Shown: positions 7,667-14,490, numbered from the stretch's first letter. The stretch is DNA of 15,743 nt from Oscillospiraceae bacterium (GCA_900768245.1 CAAGCE010000053.1:1-15743); one strand, 5' to 3'. A program made the numbers and translations. Notes: generated by a model not told the origin, from the letters alone.

Positions 7667-9568
7667 TTATATGGTATTCATCCAAACCCTCATATCGTTC
7701 TCGCCGCGATTGCCCCATGTGTAATAGGGGACAGCGACCGCATCACACGGAGTAAGTTTTTCAGCTTCGCAGCTGTATAGATCGTCGCAGTCCTCTGCAC
7801 GGAAAGCTTTTGCTGTGAGCTGTATCGTTCCACCGAGAAGATCGGGTTCAAATTCGCCGGCAAAAGGCTTCTGACTCCTGTCAATGCGTATCGACCTTAC
7901 ATCGTCATTGTCCGTGCCCTCAAAGCAGTAAACGAGAGGACCTCTCATAAGCGCTGTCATTCCCGTAAGTCTTGGAACTTTGTTTGACGCTCTTACATAT
8001 CTCGGAGTTCCGTCAAGGGCAAGCTCGATCTTAGCTTTTTCGTCTACATCAATGTAAATATATCCATTCTTGGGAATGACCGAAGTAACCTTGCCGTTGA
8101 CTTTGAGCGAAAATTCCCTGCTCCATTTCGGTATGCGTACAGCGACTTTTCCGCGGCCCGAAATGTTGTATTTTATCGTCATATCATAGGGATAAGAGGT
8201 CGTACATTCAAGCTTCATTCCGTTTGAAAAGCTTACTTTTCCCGATGTGAAAAGGTGACAGTAAGCAGTATCACCCTTTTCGCCGTAAGCATATTTTCCG
8301 ATAGAGCCGATGAGCCTTGCTGCGTTCGGAGGACAGCATGCGCAGGCATACCACTTCGGGCGTGAAGGGAGAACATGTGAATGTGTGCAGGCTTTTCCTG
8401 AAATGCCGATGTCAACTTCAAGCGGATTTACATAGAAAAAGCGTTTTCCGTCAAGCTGCATTCCTGCGAGGACGGTGTTGTAGAAAACAAGCTCCATAAC
8501 ATCGCCGTATTCGCCGTTTATCTCGTTTTCAAGCATCTTTTCCGCAAAGAATATCAAGCCGATCGCTGCGCATGTTTCGGAGTAAGCCGTATCTGGCGGC
8601 AGGTCGTAGTCAACTGTGAAGGCTTCGCCCTGAACGGTCGAGCCTATGCCGCCCGTTATGTACATTTTTCTGTGGACGATGTTTTCCCACAAGCGGCGGC
8701 AAGCTGCAAAAAGCTCTTTGTCCTCTGTTTCGGCGGCGAGGTCAGCCATTCCCGTGTAAAGATATACTGCGCGGACAGCGTGCCCAACAGCTTCGGTTTG
8801 TTCACGGACAGGCTTTGCACTCTGTCGGTAATCATTGCTCCAAGGGTCGCTGTTCCAAACGCTCCAACTGCGCTTTTTCGCTTCTCTCGCCCAAAAGTCG
8901 GGAGCTTTTCCTCGCTCGTTGATAAATTTTTTGGCAAGTTCAAGAAAATGCTTGTTTTCGGTAAGACGGTATAATCTCAGCAGGGCAAGTTCGATCTCGG
9001 GGTGTCCAGGAATACCCTCGGTATTTTGCATGACGAAACGATCATAGATGCACTCGGCGTTTTTTACGGCAATATCAAGAAGCTTTCGCTTTCTCGTTGC
9101 TTCGTAATAAGTGCAGGCGGCCTCGATGAGGTGTCCCGAGCAGTACAGTTCATGACCCTCGAGCAGATTTGTCCAGCGCTTTTCCGTGTCCTTTATAGTG
9201 AAAAATGTGTTGAGATAGCCGTCCTTGTCCTGCGCATCGGCGATAAGGTCAATGAGCTCGTCAGCCTGCCGTTCGAGGTTTTCATCAGGCTTGTCTGCAA
9301 CCGCATAAGCCGCTGCTTCGAGCCATTTGTAAGCATCGCTGTCCTGAAAGACCATTCCGTAAAAGCCGTCCCCGGGGTCTTCACCTCTGAGAGCCTTTGC
9401 GGCGTTGATAAAGTTGGCGGCAACGTGGCTCTTTTCCGCACCGTCAGCCTTGTCCCAAAGCACACTGTACTGATATGGAATGACAGTGCTGCGGACGATA
9501 TTCTGATATTTTTCCGTAAATCCCGATGCCTTGTATGAAGTAACGGGAATCTGCTTCTGTGTTTTCAT
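7667..9568 (-). CDS. GH127 beta-L-arabinofuranosidase
   Basis: This 633-residue enzyme should release terminal beta-L-arabinofuranose from arabinose-containing glycans. It carries the Zn-thiolate active site of the HypBA1-type family. E331 and C333 lie in YSETCAAIG, C411 and C412 lie in WYACACCPPN, and E315 lies in GEAF. These match HypBA1 E338, C340, C417 (nucleophile), C418 and E322 with a constant offset of 6-7 residues. The N-terminal half reads as an (alpha/alpha)6 barrel and the last third as beta-sandwich. There is no signal peptide, so it is cytoplasmic. AAGGAGGAGC lies just upstream of the ATG at 9568. It is divergent from AraC2, its probable regulator. The family call is firm; the natural substrate is not known. 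Confidence 0.94.
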   Translation of the reverse strand: MKTQKQIPVTSYKASGFTEKYQNIVRSTVIPYQYSVLWDKADGAEKSHVAANFINAAKALRGEDPGDGFYGMVFQDSDAYKWLEAAAYAVADKPDENLERQADELIDLIADAQDKDGYLNTFFTIKDTEKRWTNLLEGHELYCSGHLIEAACTYYEATRKRKLLDIAVKNAECIYDRFVMQNTEGIPGHPEIELALLRLYRLTENKHFLELAKKFINERGKAPDFWAREAKKRSWSVWNSDPWSNDYRQSAKPVREQTEAVGHAVRAVYLYTGMADLAAETEDKELFAACRRLWENIVHRKMYITGGIGSTVQGEAFTVDYDLPPDTAYSETCAAIGLIFFAEKMLENEINGEYGDVMELVFYNTVLAGMQLDGKRFFYVNPLEVDIGISGKACTHSHVLPSRPKWYACACCPPNAARLIGSIGKYAYGEKGDTAYCHLFTSGKVSFSNGMKLECTTSYPYDMTIKYNISGRGKVAVRIPKWSREFSLKVNGKVTSVIPKNGYIYIDVDEKAKIELALDGTPRYVRASNKVPRLTGMTALMRGPLVYCFEGTDNDDVRSIRIDRSQKPFAGEFEPDLLGGTIQLTAKAFRAEDCDDLYSCEAEKLTPCDAVAVPYYTWGNRGENDMRVWMNTI

Positions 9569-9585
9569 AAGCTTGCTCCTCCTTG

Positions 9586-9614
9586 TTGACTTTTGAGTTT
9601 ATATGTATTATAAT
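9586..9614 (+). promoter_or_regulatory. Promoter of the AraC2 gene
   Basis: TTGACT (9586-9591) and TATAAT (9609-9614) are separated by 17 bp. The predicted transcription start is near 9621. The -10 overlaps the opposing TATAAT (9607-9612, minus strand) of GH127, and the two make the palindrome TATTATAATA at 9606-9615. Confidence 0.7.
9607..9612 (-). promoter_or_regulatory. Probable -10 of the GH127 promoter, poor -35
   Basis: TATAAT on the minus strand would start transcription near 9600, giving a leader of about 32 nt with a strong AAGGAGG site. The sequence 17 bp upstream is TTTAAA, a weak -35, so activation by AraC2 is plausible. That regulation is inference. Confidence 0.45.
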
Positions 9615-9655
9615 ACTATAAAACAATATTTTAAATGGAGAAAAGTTCTGATTAT

Positions 9656-10453
9656 ATGGAGAATATTATTGCACTTGTATCAGTGAATGAAAAAACTCTG
9701 CCACTTGTATCCGACTGTGACATACTTACGGCTACGGATAGCTTTTATCATATGGACAGAACGGCAGATTTTAACGTTATGATACTTGTTACGGACGGTG
9801 TAATGTATGTATCTGAGAATGGCATTGACTATGAAATAGGGGCAGGAGAATTGCTTTTCCTGAAAAATGGACTGCGCCACTTTGGAAAGATTGAAACTCT
9901 CAGAGGGACACGCTGGATATATGTCCATTTTTCTTTGCCTGATGAAAAAGGAACAGAGAGAGTTTATCTCCCGAAGAAAACGTGCGGATTGGCGGGCAGT
10001 ATTATCGAAGAAAAGCTTTATATGCTGTGCAAAGCCTTTCACAGCTCGAAAAAAATGCGGAAGCTTCGCACCAATGCACAGCTTTATGATATCCTGCTCG
10101 ACCTATGTTTGGAACAGTCTGAGGGTGAGAGCGTCATGGATAAAATATGCGCTTTCCTTGACACGCAGACGGACATGGACTTTTCAAAAGCACTCATAAG
10201 CGAACAATTCTATCTGAGCTACAGCCGTCTTGCAGCAGAGTTCAAGCGTGAAAAAGGCATTTCAATGGGGCAGTATCACAATGCCGCAAGGATGAAAAAA
10301 GCCTGTCATCTTCTGCGTTCAACATTGATGTCGGTAGGTGAGATAGCCGATGCACTCGGATTTGCCGATATGCTTTATTTCAGTAAGAAATTCCGTGCTT
10401 ATGTCGGAGTTCCGCCTACAGATTACAGAAAGCAGATACAGACAAAATATTGA
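9656..10453 (+). CDS. AraC-family transcriptional regulator (AraC2), divergent from GH127
   Basis: A regulator of 265 residues if it starts at 9656. Residues about 38-95 form a cupin-like sensor with the IGAGELLFLKNGLRHFG stretch at 61-77. Residues about 170-260 form the AraC double HTH, with VGEIADALGFADMLYFSKKF in the second HTH and GVPPTDYRK at the end. An in-frame ATG at 9635 would add seven residues, but it has no ribosome binding site and lies only about 14 nt from the predicted transcription start. The ATG at 9656 has GGAG at 9637-9640, at a rather long spacing. The start is therefore uncertain. Control of GH127 is inferred from the head-to-head layout. A good terminator follows at 10503-10533. 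Confidence 0.9.
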   Translation: MENIIALVSVNEKTLPLVSDCDILTATDSFYHMDRTADFNVMILVTDGVMYVSENGIDYEIGAGELLFLKNGLRHFGKIETLRGTRWIYVHFSLPDEKGTERVYLPKKTCGLAGSIIEEKLYMLCKAFHSSKKMRKLRTNAQLYDILLDLCLEQSEGESVMDKICAFLDTQTDMDFSKALISEQFYLSYSRLAAEFKREKGISMGQYHNAARMKKACHLLRSTLMSVGEIADALGFADMLYFSKKFRAYVGVPPTDYRKQIQTKY

Positions 10454-10502
10454 TGGTTAAATATCCCTTTGAACAAGTCAATATATTTTTCCGCACGATC
10501 GT

Positions 10503-10533
10503 GGTTGTCCTTTACGGACAACCCGATTTTTTT
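10503..10533 (+). terminator. Rho-independent terminator of AraC2
   Basis: GGTTGTCC (10503-10510) pairs with GGACAACC (10516-10523) around TTTAC. Seven T follow at 10527-10533. It lies about 50 nt after the AraC2 stop. Confidence 0.88.
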
Positions 10534-10574
10534 ATGAAAATCACGCTGACAGAGCTTGAACTTAACGAATAAAA

Positions 10575-10932
10575 AACAGAGTATGTAGTTTTTAACAATA
10601 TTGGCGTATTCGGATACATCATAGTATTCAGATAATTCTTCCGGTACAGCATTACAGCTTCAGTCACATAAAGCGTCGGCATTGCACAGCCTGCTGCTCA
10701 GTTCCATAATTTCGTTAAGCTCACGCTTTACTTTCATAAGGCGGTTTATATCCTTGACGAGATTGCCAAGTTTGTTGCTGTGCCGCATAAATCCTTTCGG
10801 GGACAGCCGTTGTATGCCAAGCCTTAATATCTGCAGGAGAGCCGACGATATATGTTTTCGTATCTTCTGTAAAATCAACGATTATGCCAACCGAAGCAAT
10901 ATCTGCGCAATGTTCAAAAAAAATTCATCATA
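10575..10932 (-). pseudogene. Decayed second copy of the small hypothetical gene
   Basis: Positions 10761-10925 match 7007-7187 closely, with the same orientation and the shared segments ADIASVGIIVDFTEDT and HSNKLGNL. The reading frame is broken at least twice: by an eight-base A run (10916-10923) just after the ATG, and by one- and ten-base deletions in the middle. The ancestral frame then continues as VKDINRLMKVKRELNEIMEL, stops at 10660, and still looks protein-like past that stop (NAVPEELSEYYDVSEYANIV) down to about 10575. It keeps more of the 3' end than the copy at 6996 but lacks the promoter repeat. It lies directly after the AraC3 stop on the same strand. Function is unknown. Confidence 0.6.
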
Positions 10933-10944
10933 AAAGTTTATTCC

Positions 10945-11739
10945 TTACCATATAAAGTTGTTTTTCAAATTATCATTCTTGGAAATTTTCCTGTACTCAC
11001 TCGGTGTGATCCCTGTTCTTTTTTTGAATATCTTCATAAAGCATATCTCATTTCCGTATCCGCAGAGGTCGGATATTTCCTTAACGGTCATATCGGTGGT
11101 CGAAAGATAATATTGTCCTGTCTTGATCTTTGCGGATAAAATATCTTCATAGCAGCTTATCCCGAATTTCCGTTTGTATATTGCCTGAAGATATGACGGA
11201 CTCAGATTCATTTTTTCAGCAAGCTGATATATATTGCTGTAGCTCCCTGCATTGCTGTAAATATCGGTGCGGAGCATTTCAAGAGCGGAAATGCGGCTTT
11301 TATCGCTGTCAGGATTTATGCTGCTTTCGGATATTTTCATAAGTATCATCTGCATAAGCATATTTTCGTACTGTTTCCTGTTGGTCGAACCGGCTACATT
11401 TTCACGGCATAATATCGTAAGCAGCTCTTCAATTGCAGGAATATCCGCCGAGGTGATAAGCGTGTCAGTTTTTATCCCATTCATAAGCTCGGTATCGTCC
11501 GTATCAAAATGAACAAAGTGATTAACATAACTTCCGCACAGAGTTTTGTAATGCTGCATTGTTCCCTTGCTGTATAAAATGAGGCTGTCGGGAGAAACGG
11601 TTATTTCTTCGCCGTTTTGTATCAGAACAGCGGAGGTCTTGAAGATAACAAGAAGATCATCTCCCGAACCATCCGGTCTGTATATTTCAAAATTTCCTTT
11701 GTGTCTTACGTTCTGACAGACTGTGTTTATACTTATCAT
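10945..11739 (-). CDS. AraC-family transcriptional regulator (AraC3), divergent from GH51
   Basis: This 264-residue regulator has a cupin-like N-terminus (about 20-80), with NGEEITVSPDSLILYSKGTMQH at 42-63. Its C-terminal AraC domain (about 153-253) has the first HTH around YQLAEKMNLSPSYLQAIYKR (171-190) and the second around VKEISDLCGYGNEICFMKIF (219-238), ending in GITPSEYRK. The ATG at 11739 has GAGG at 11747-11750. Expression is likely from the TTGACT-17-TATAAT promoter at 11777-11805. It is similar in size and layout to AraC2, suggesting related regulators. Control of GH51 is inferred from position. No terminator is seen before the small pseudogene downstream. Confidence 0.92.
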   Translation of the reverse strand: MISINTVCQNVRHKGNFEIYRPDGSGDDLLVIFKTSAVLIQNGEEITVSPDSLILYSKGTMQHYKTLCGSYVNHFVHFDTDDTELMNGIKTDTLITSADIPAIEELLTILCRENVAGSTNRKQYENMLMQMILMKISESSINPDSDKSRISALEMLRTDIYSNAGSYSNIYQLAEKMNLSPSYLQAIYKRKFGISCYEDILSAKIKTGQYYLSTTDMTVKEISDLCGYGNEICFMKIFKKRTGITPSEYRKISKNDNLKNNFIW

Positions 11740-11767
11740 ATCATCACCTCAAAGTACGAACGGTTAG

Positions 11768-11773
11768 TATAAT
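11768..11773 (+). promoter_or_regulatory. Probable -10 of the GH51 promoter, no -35
   Basis: TATAAT faces the AraC3 -10 across a 15-bp dyad, TATAATA-A-TATTATA (11768-11782). The expected -35 position reads CACCTC, a non-match. A second TATAAT at 11822-11827 is an alternative and also lacks a -35. Which one is used cannot be told from sequence. Confidence 0.4.
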
Positions 11774-11776
11774 AAT

Positions 11777-11805
11777 ATTATAAGTCATTGCAATACCAAA
11801 GTCAA
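11777..11805 (-). promoter_or_regulatory. Promoter of the AraC3 gene, with internal dyad
   Basis: TTGACT (11800-11805) and TATAAT (11777-11782) on the minus strand are 17 bp apart, giving a leader of about 31 nt. A dyad TCATTG (11785-11790) / CAATGA (11803-11808) spans the spacer and -35, and is a candidate autoregulatory operator. Confidence 0.68.
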
Positions 11806-11853
11806 TGATTTATACTGATAATATAATAATTCAGTATGCGGCGGAGGTATAAT

Positions 11854-13323
11854 ATGAAAAAAATATCAATACTGATAAATGCAGACGACAGGCTCGGACA
11901 TATTTCTCCCGAGATATACGGACATTTTTCCGAGCATCTCGGAAGATGTATCTACAACGGTATATATGTGGGTGAAAATTCACCTATTCCGAATACAGAC
12001 GGAATAAGGAATGATATCATCGAGGCGTTCAGAAATATAAAAGCTCCCGTTTTCCGCTGGCCCGGCGGCTGCTTTGCGGAAGAATATCACTGGCAGGACG
12101 GTATCGGTGAAAAAGCCTTGCGCCGAAAGATCGTGAACACGAACTGGGGCGGAGTTACGGAGGATAATTCTTTCGGTACACACGAATTTATGCGCTTCTG
12201 TGAGCTTGTTGGCTGCAAGCCTTATATAAACGGCAATGTTGGCAGCGGCAGTGTTCGTGAAATGTCCGAATGGATAGAATATATGACCTCAGATGCGGGA
12301 TCGCCTCTCACAGAGCAGAGAAAGAAGAACGGCAGAGCCGAGCCGTGGAAACTCGAATACCTCGGTGTCGGCAATGAAAACTGGGGCTGCGGAGGAAATA
12401 TGCGTCCCGAATATTACGCCGACGTTTATAAAAGGTATCAGACGTTCTGCCGCAATTATTCTGGAAACAGACTTTACAGAATAGCCTGTGGTCCAAGCTC
12501 TGCCGACTATAACTGGACAGAAGTTATGATGAAAAATCTTGACAGCAATAATGTTGATGCTATCGACCTGCATTATTATACGATGCCCGTATGGCCCGAA
12601 ATGGAATCAGCTACCGATTTTGACGATGAGCTTTATTATAAAACTATCGCTGCAGCGAACTTTTCCGATGAGCTTATCACAAGACATTCGGAGATAATGA
12701 ATCGCTATGATCCCGAAAAGAAAATAGGACTTGTAATAGGCGAGTGGGGCTGTTGGCATAAGGTAGAAGAGGGTACGAACCCGGGATTTTTATATCAGCA
12801 GAATACAATGCGTGATGCTATCGTTGCTGCAATAGAGCTGAATGTTTTTAACAGACACAGCGACCGTGTTGTAATGGCAAACCTTGCGCAGGCGGTGAAT
12901 GTTCTCCAGTCGGTCATTCTTACAGAGGGCGATAAGATGATAAAAACGCCTACATATCACGTTTTTGACCTTTTTAAAACGCATCAGAACAACGAGGCAG
13001 TTTACTGCTATACGCAGAACGAAAATATGTCGGAAGGTAAAAATGCTCCGATGATCTCGGTTTCCGCATCGGTGAACGAAAAGAGTATGACCGTTACCGC
13101 CGCAAACTGTTCGCTTACGGAAGAGGCTGCTGTTGAATGCAGCATTTTCGGATTTAAAGCATCATCGGTTTCGTGCAGGATACTTACAAACGAGGCGCAC
13201 AGCTATAACGACTTCGACTGTCACGACAGAGTGAGCATTACCGAGCATACGGCAGTCATCAAGGATAATGTTTTAAAGCTGAATATTCCGCCTTGTTCTG
13301 TTGTGGAATGTGTTGTTGACTAA
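11854..13323 (+). CDS. abfA: GH51 alpha-L-arabinofuranosidase
   Basis: This retaining enzyme of 489 residues releases terminal alpha-L-arabinofuranose from arabinoxylan, arabinan or their oligosaccharides. The acid/base is E175 in GVGNENWG and the nucleophile is E297 in IGEWGCW, close to E175 and E294 of the Geobacillus enzyme. FRWPGGCFAE and DLHYYTMP are further GH51 landmarks. The TIM barrel spans roughly 30-370, followed by a beta-sandwich to the end. There is no signal peptide, so it is cytoplasmic, as usual for GH51. I chose the ATG at 11854 because GGAGG (11843-11847) precedes it by 6 nt; an in-frame ATG at 11836 lacks such a site. It is divergent from AraC3 and followed by a strong terminator. 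Confidence 0.95.
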   Translation: MKKISILINADDRLGHISPEIYGHFSEHLGRCIYNGIYVGENSPIPNTDGIRNDIIEAFRNIKAPVFRWPGGCFAEEYHWQDGIGEKALRRKIVNTNWGGVTEDNSFGTHEFMRFCELVGCKPYINGNVGSGSVREMSEWIEYMTSDAGSPLTEQRKKNGRAEPWKLEYLGVGNENWGCGGNMRPEYYADVYKRYQTFCRNYSGNRLYRIACGPSSADYNWTEVMMKNLDSNNVDAIDLHYYTMPVWPEMESATDFDDELYYKTIAAANFSDELITRHSEIMNRYDPEKKIGLVIGEWGCWHKVEEGTNPGFLYQQNTMRDAIVAAIELNVFNRHSDRVVMANLAQAVNVLQSVILTEGDKMIKTPTYHVFDLFKTHQNNEAVYCYTQNENMSEGKNAPMISVSASVNEKSMTVTAANCSLTEEAAVECSIFGFKASSVSCRILTNEAHSYNDFDCHDRVSITEHTAVIKDNVLKLNIPPCSVVECVVD

Positions 13324-13376
13324 ATATTGGTGCATATTCACAGTGCATTTCGTCTTTATAATAAAAATATAAGCAT

Positions 13377-13416
13377 AAGAGCTGCGTTTCATTAAAGAAG
13401 CGCAGCTCTTTGTTTT
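13377..13416 (+). terminator. Rho-independent terminator of GH51
   Basis: AAGAGCTGCG (13377-13386) pairs with CGCAGCTCTT (13401-13410), with an inner TTC/GAA extension. A TGTTTT tail follows. It lies about 55 nt after the GH51 stop. Confidence 0.88.
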
Positions 13417-13508
13417 ATAAAGCCATAATATGTTGGGCATATCTATCATAACAAATACACCCCTTTCGGAAAAAAACAAATAAAATCCGACAAAAAATTT
13501 ATGGATTT

Positions 13509-13537
13509 ATTATATCACGATTTGCACATTTCGTCAA
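13509..13537 (-). promoter_or_regulatory. Promoter inside repeat copy 2
   Basis: TTGACG (13532-13537) and TATAAT (13509-13514) on the minus strand have 17-bp spacing, identical in form to copy 1. If active, it would transcribe antisense toward the 3' end of GH51. Confidence 0.6.
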
Positions 13538-13603
13538 CGGATAGTGTGGAATTATCTGTATTTGTTTGATGTTTGCACGCAAGGGTGTAATGGTTATATA
13601 AAT

Positions 13604-13637
13604 GCAAAAAAGGAGCGTGATTTTTTGTTCACGCTCC
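13604..13637 (-). terminator. Terminator of the MGMT-like gene, within repeat copy 2
   Basis: GGAGCGTGA (13612-13620) pairs with TCACGCTCC (13629-13637). On the minus strand the stem is followed by TTTTTT (13606-13611). It begins about 20 nt after the MGMT-like stop codon. Confidence 0.8.
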
Positions 13638-13656
13638 CCGATAAATTGGAATTTAT

Positions 13657-14136
13657 CTATTTCAAATCAAAGAGAGAATTTTCATAATCCTTTACGTAGT
13701 ATCGCATATTTTTACGACCCTTTTGAATAATAGTGTGACCCTCGGCTTCTAATTTTTCTTTCTGTGCTTCAATTCCATTAGGATATTTAGCATTTAATTC
13801 TCCGTTTGCTTTCAATGTTCTCCAATAAGGCGTTTCATCTTCGGAACGCTGATAACTTGCCCATGCCACAATTGAAACAAAAATTCCTGCTGTAATCGGT
13901 TCTGTAAAATCAGCACCATTCAATTTTGCAAAGTATTCTCGTATTTCTCCGACGGTAATCACTTTACCACACGGAACTTTTTTCATAACTTTGTCATAGT
14001 CGATTGGCGGTGCAAAATACATTTTGTTTCCACCGTACTTTTCAATACTTTTCTGGTCTGTGATGATTTGAAATTTTGGCATATCCTTATCATCGTGCAG
14101 CATAGCATTAAAGTCTTTCTTATCTTCATTTGCCAT
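13657..14136 (-). CDS. MGMT-like / alkyltransferase-like protein without the catalytic Cys
   Basis: This 159-residue protein has a C-terminal MGMT-type DNA-binding fold: PCGKVITVGEIREYF, then YWRTLKANGELN and an AQKEKLEAEGH tail. At the position of the PCHR methyl-acceptor motif it reads PYWR (P103, Y104, W105, R106). It therefore cannot act as a suicide alkyltransferase and resembles alkyltransferase-like (ATL) proteins that flag damaged bases. The N-terminal 50 residues are charged and not recognised. The ATG at 14136 has GGAGG (14145-14149) 8 nt upstream; a GTG at 14145 overlaps that site and is less likely. The gene is unrelated to the sugar genes and is flanked by repeat copies 2 and 3. 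Confidence 0.85.
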   Translation of the reverse strand: MANEDKKDFNAMLHDDKDMPKFQIITDQKSIEKYGGNKMYFAPPIDYDKVMKKVPCGKVITVGEIREYFAKLNGADFTEPITAGIFVSIVAWASYQRSEDETPYWRTLKANGELNAKYPNGIEAQKEKLEAEGHTIIQKGRKNMRYYVKDYENSLFDLK

Positions 14137-14156
14137 TTCAGCCACCTCCTACTTTA

Positions 14157-14185
14157 AGTATAATACATTTGTCATTTCTATGCAA
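14157..14185 (-). promoter_or_regulatory. Proximal promoter candidate of the MGMT-like gene
   Basis: TTGCAT (14180-14185) and TATACT (14157-14162) on the minus strand are 17 bp apart. The transcript would begin almost at the ribosome binding site, leaving a very short leader, so its use is uncertain. Confidence 0.4.
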
Positions 14186-14241
14186 TGAGGCTGTTAAAAA
14201 AATTCCGATATGTCGAGCAGTTTAGCTACCCAACCTATTCC

Positions 14242-14270
14242 ATTATACACCAAACTATAAATATAGTCAA
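14242..14270 (-). promoter_or_regulatory. Distal promoter of the MGMT-like gene
   Basis: TTGACT (14265-14270) and TATAAT (14242-14247) on the minus strand are separated by 17 bp. The surrounding 48 bp resemble the GH2 promoter region at 6729-6776. The leader would be about 100 nt. Confidence 0.68.
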
Positions 14271-14279
14271 GGGGAGAAC

Positions 14280-14490
14280 AAACAGATTTATCATAACAAA
14301 TACGCCCCTTTAGGAAAAAATCGAATGAAATCCACCCAAAAAATTTTATAGAATTTATATATCACGTTTTGCACGTTTCAGCAACGTATAGTACGGAATT
14401 ATATGTATTTGTATGATATTTGCACGCATAGGCTTAATGAGTTGCTCGAAACAAAAAGAATGAGGTCAAAACGGCGTTTTCGGTAAATTT
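14280..14490 (-). repeat. Dispersed promoter repeat, copy 3 (degenerate)
   Basis: It matches copies 1 and 2 from the ATG region (ATGATAAATCTGTTT on the minus strand) through the TTGCACGCA segment, then fades toward CGGTAAATTTT. Its promoter hexamers have drifted to TTGCTG (14379-14384) and TATATA (14356-14361), still at 17 bp. The terminator stem is no longer recognisable. The small-gene homology ends after about five codons, directly beside the distal promoter of the MGMT-like gene. With the two promoters above it fills the stretch 14137-14560. Confidence 0.65.

Larger units (their letters stand above)
13441..13650 (-). repeat. Dispersed terminator-promoter-RBS repeat, copy 2
   Basis: About 210 bp closely match 7179-7387. 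On the minus strand it carries a terminator hairpin (13604-13637), a TTGACG-17-TATAAT promoter (13509-13537), an AAAGGGG-type site and an ATG in the same relative places. The homology to the small gene stops about three codons after the ATG, so here the promoter drives no recognisable protein and points into the GH51 terminator. This repeat and that terminator fill the gap between GH51 and the MGMT-like gene. Confidence 0.8.

Noticed and set aside
9002..9538. Long 178-codon plus-strand frame opposite GH127.
   Set aside because: It lies wholly within GH127, whose active-site motifs are intact, and shows no recognised family.
10534..10572. Short plus-strand frame MKITLTELELNE after the AraC2 terminator.
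   Set aside because: Only 12 codons with no ribosome binding site; starts in the terminator T run.
13273..13479. Minus-strand frame of 68 codons driven by repeat copy 2.
   Set aside because: It passes through the GH51 terminator and the GH51 3' end antisense and has no homology to the small gene after the first three codons.
7179..14490. Possibility that the three spaced repeats are a CRISPR array.
   Set aside because: The copies are about 210 bp, kilobases apart, and contain promoter and terminator signals; there are no regular short spacers and no cas genes.
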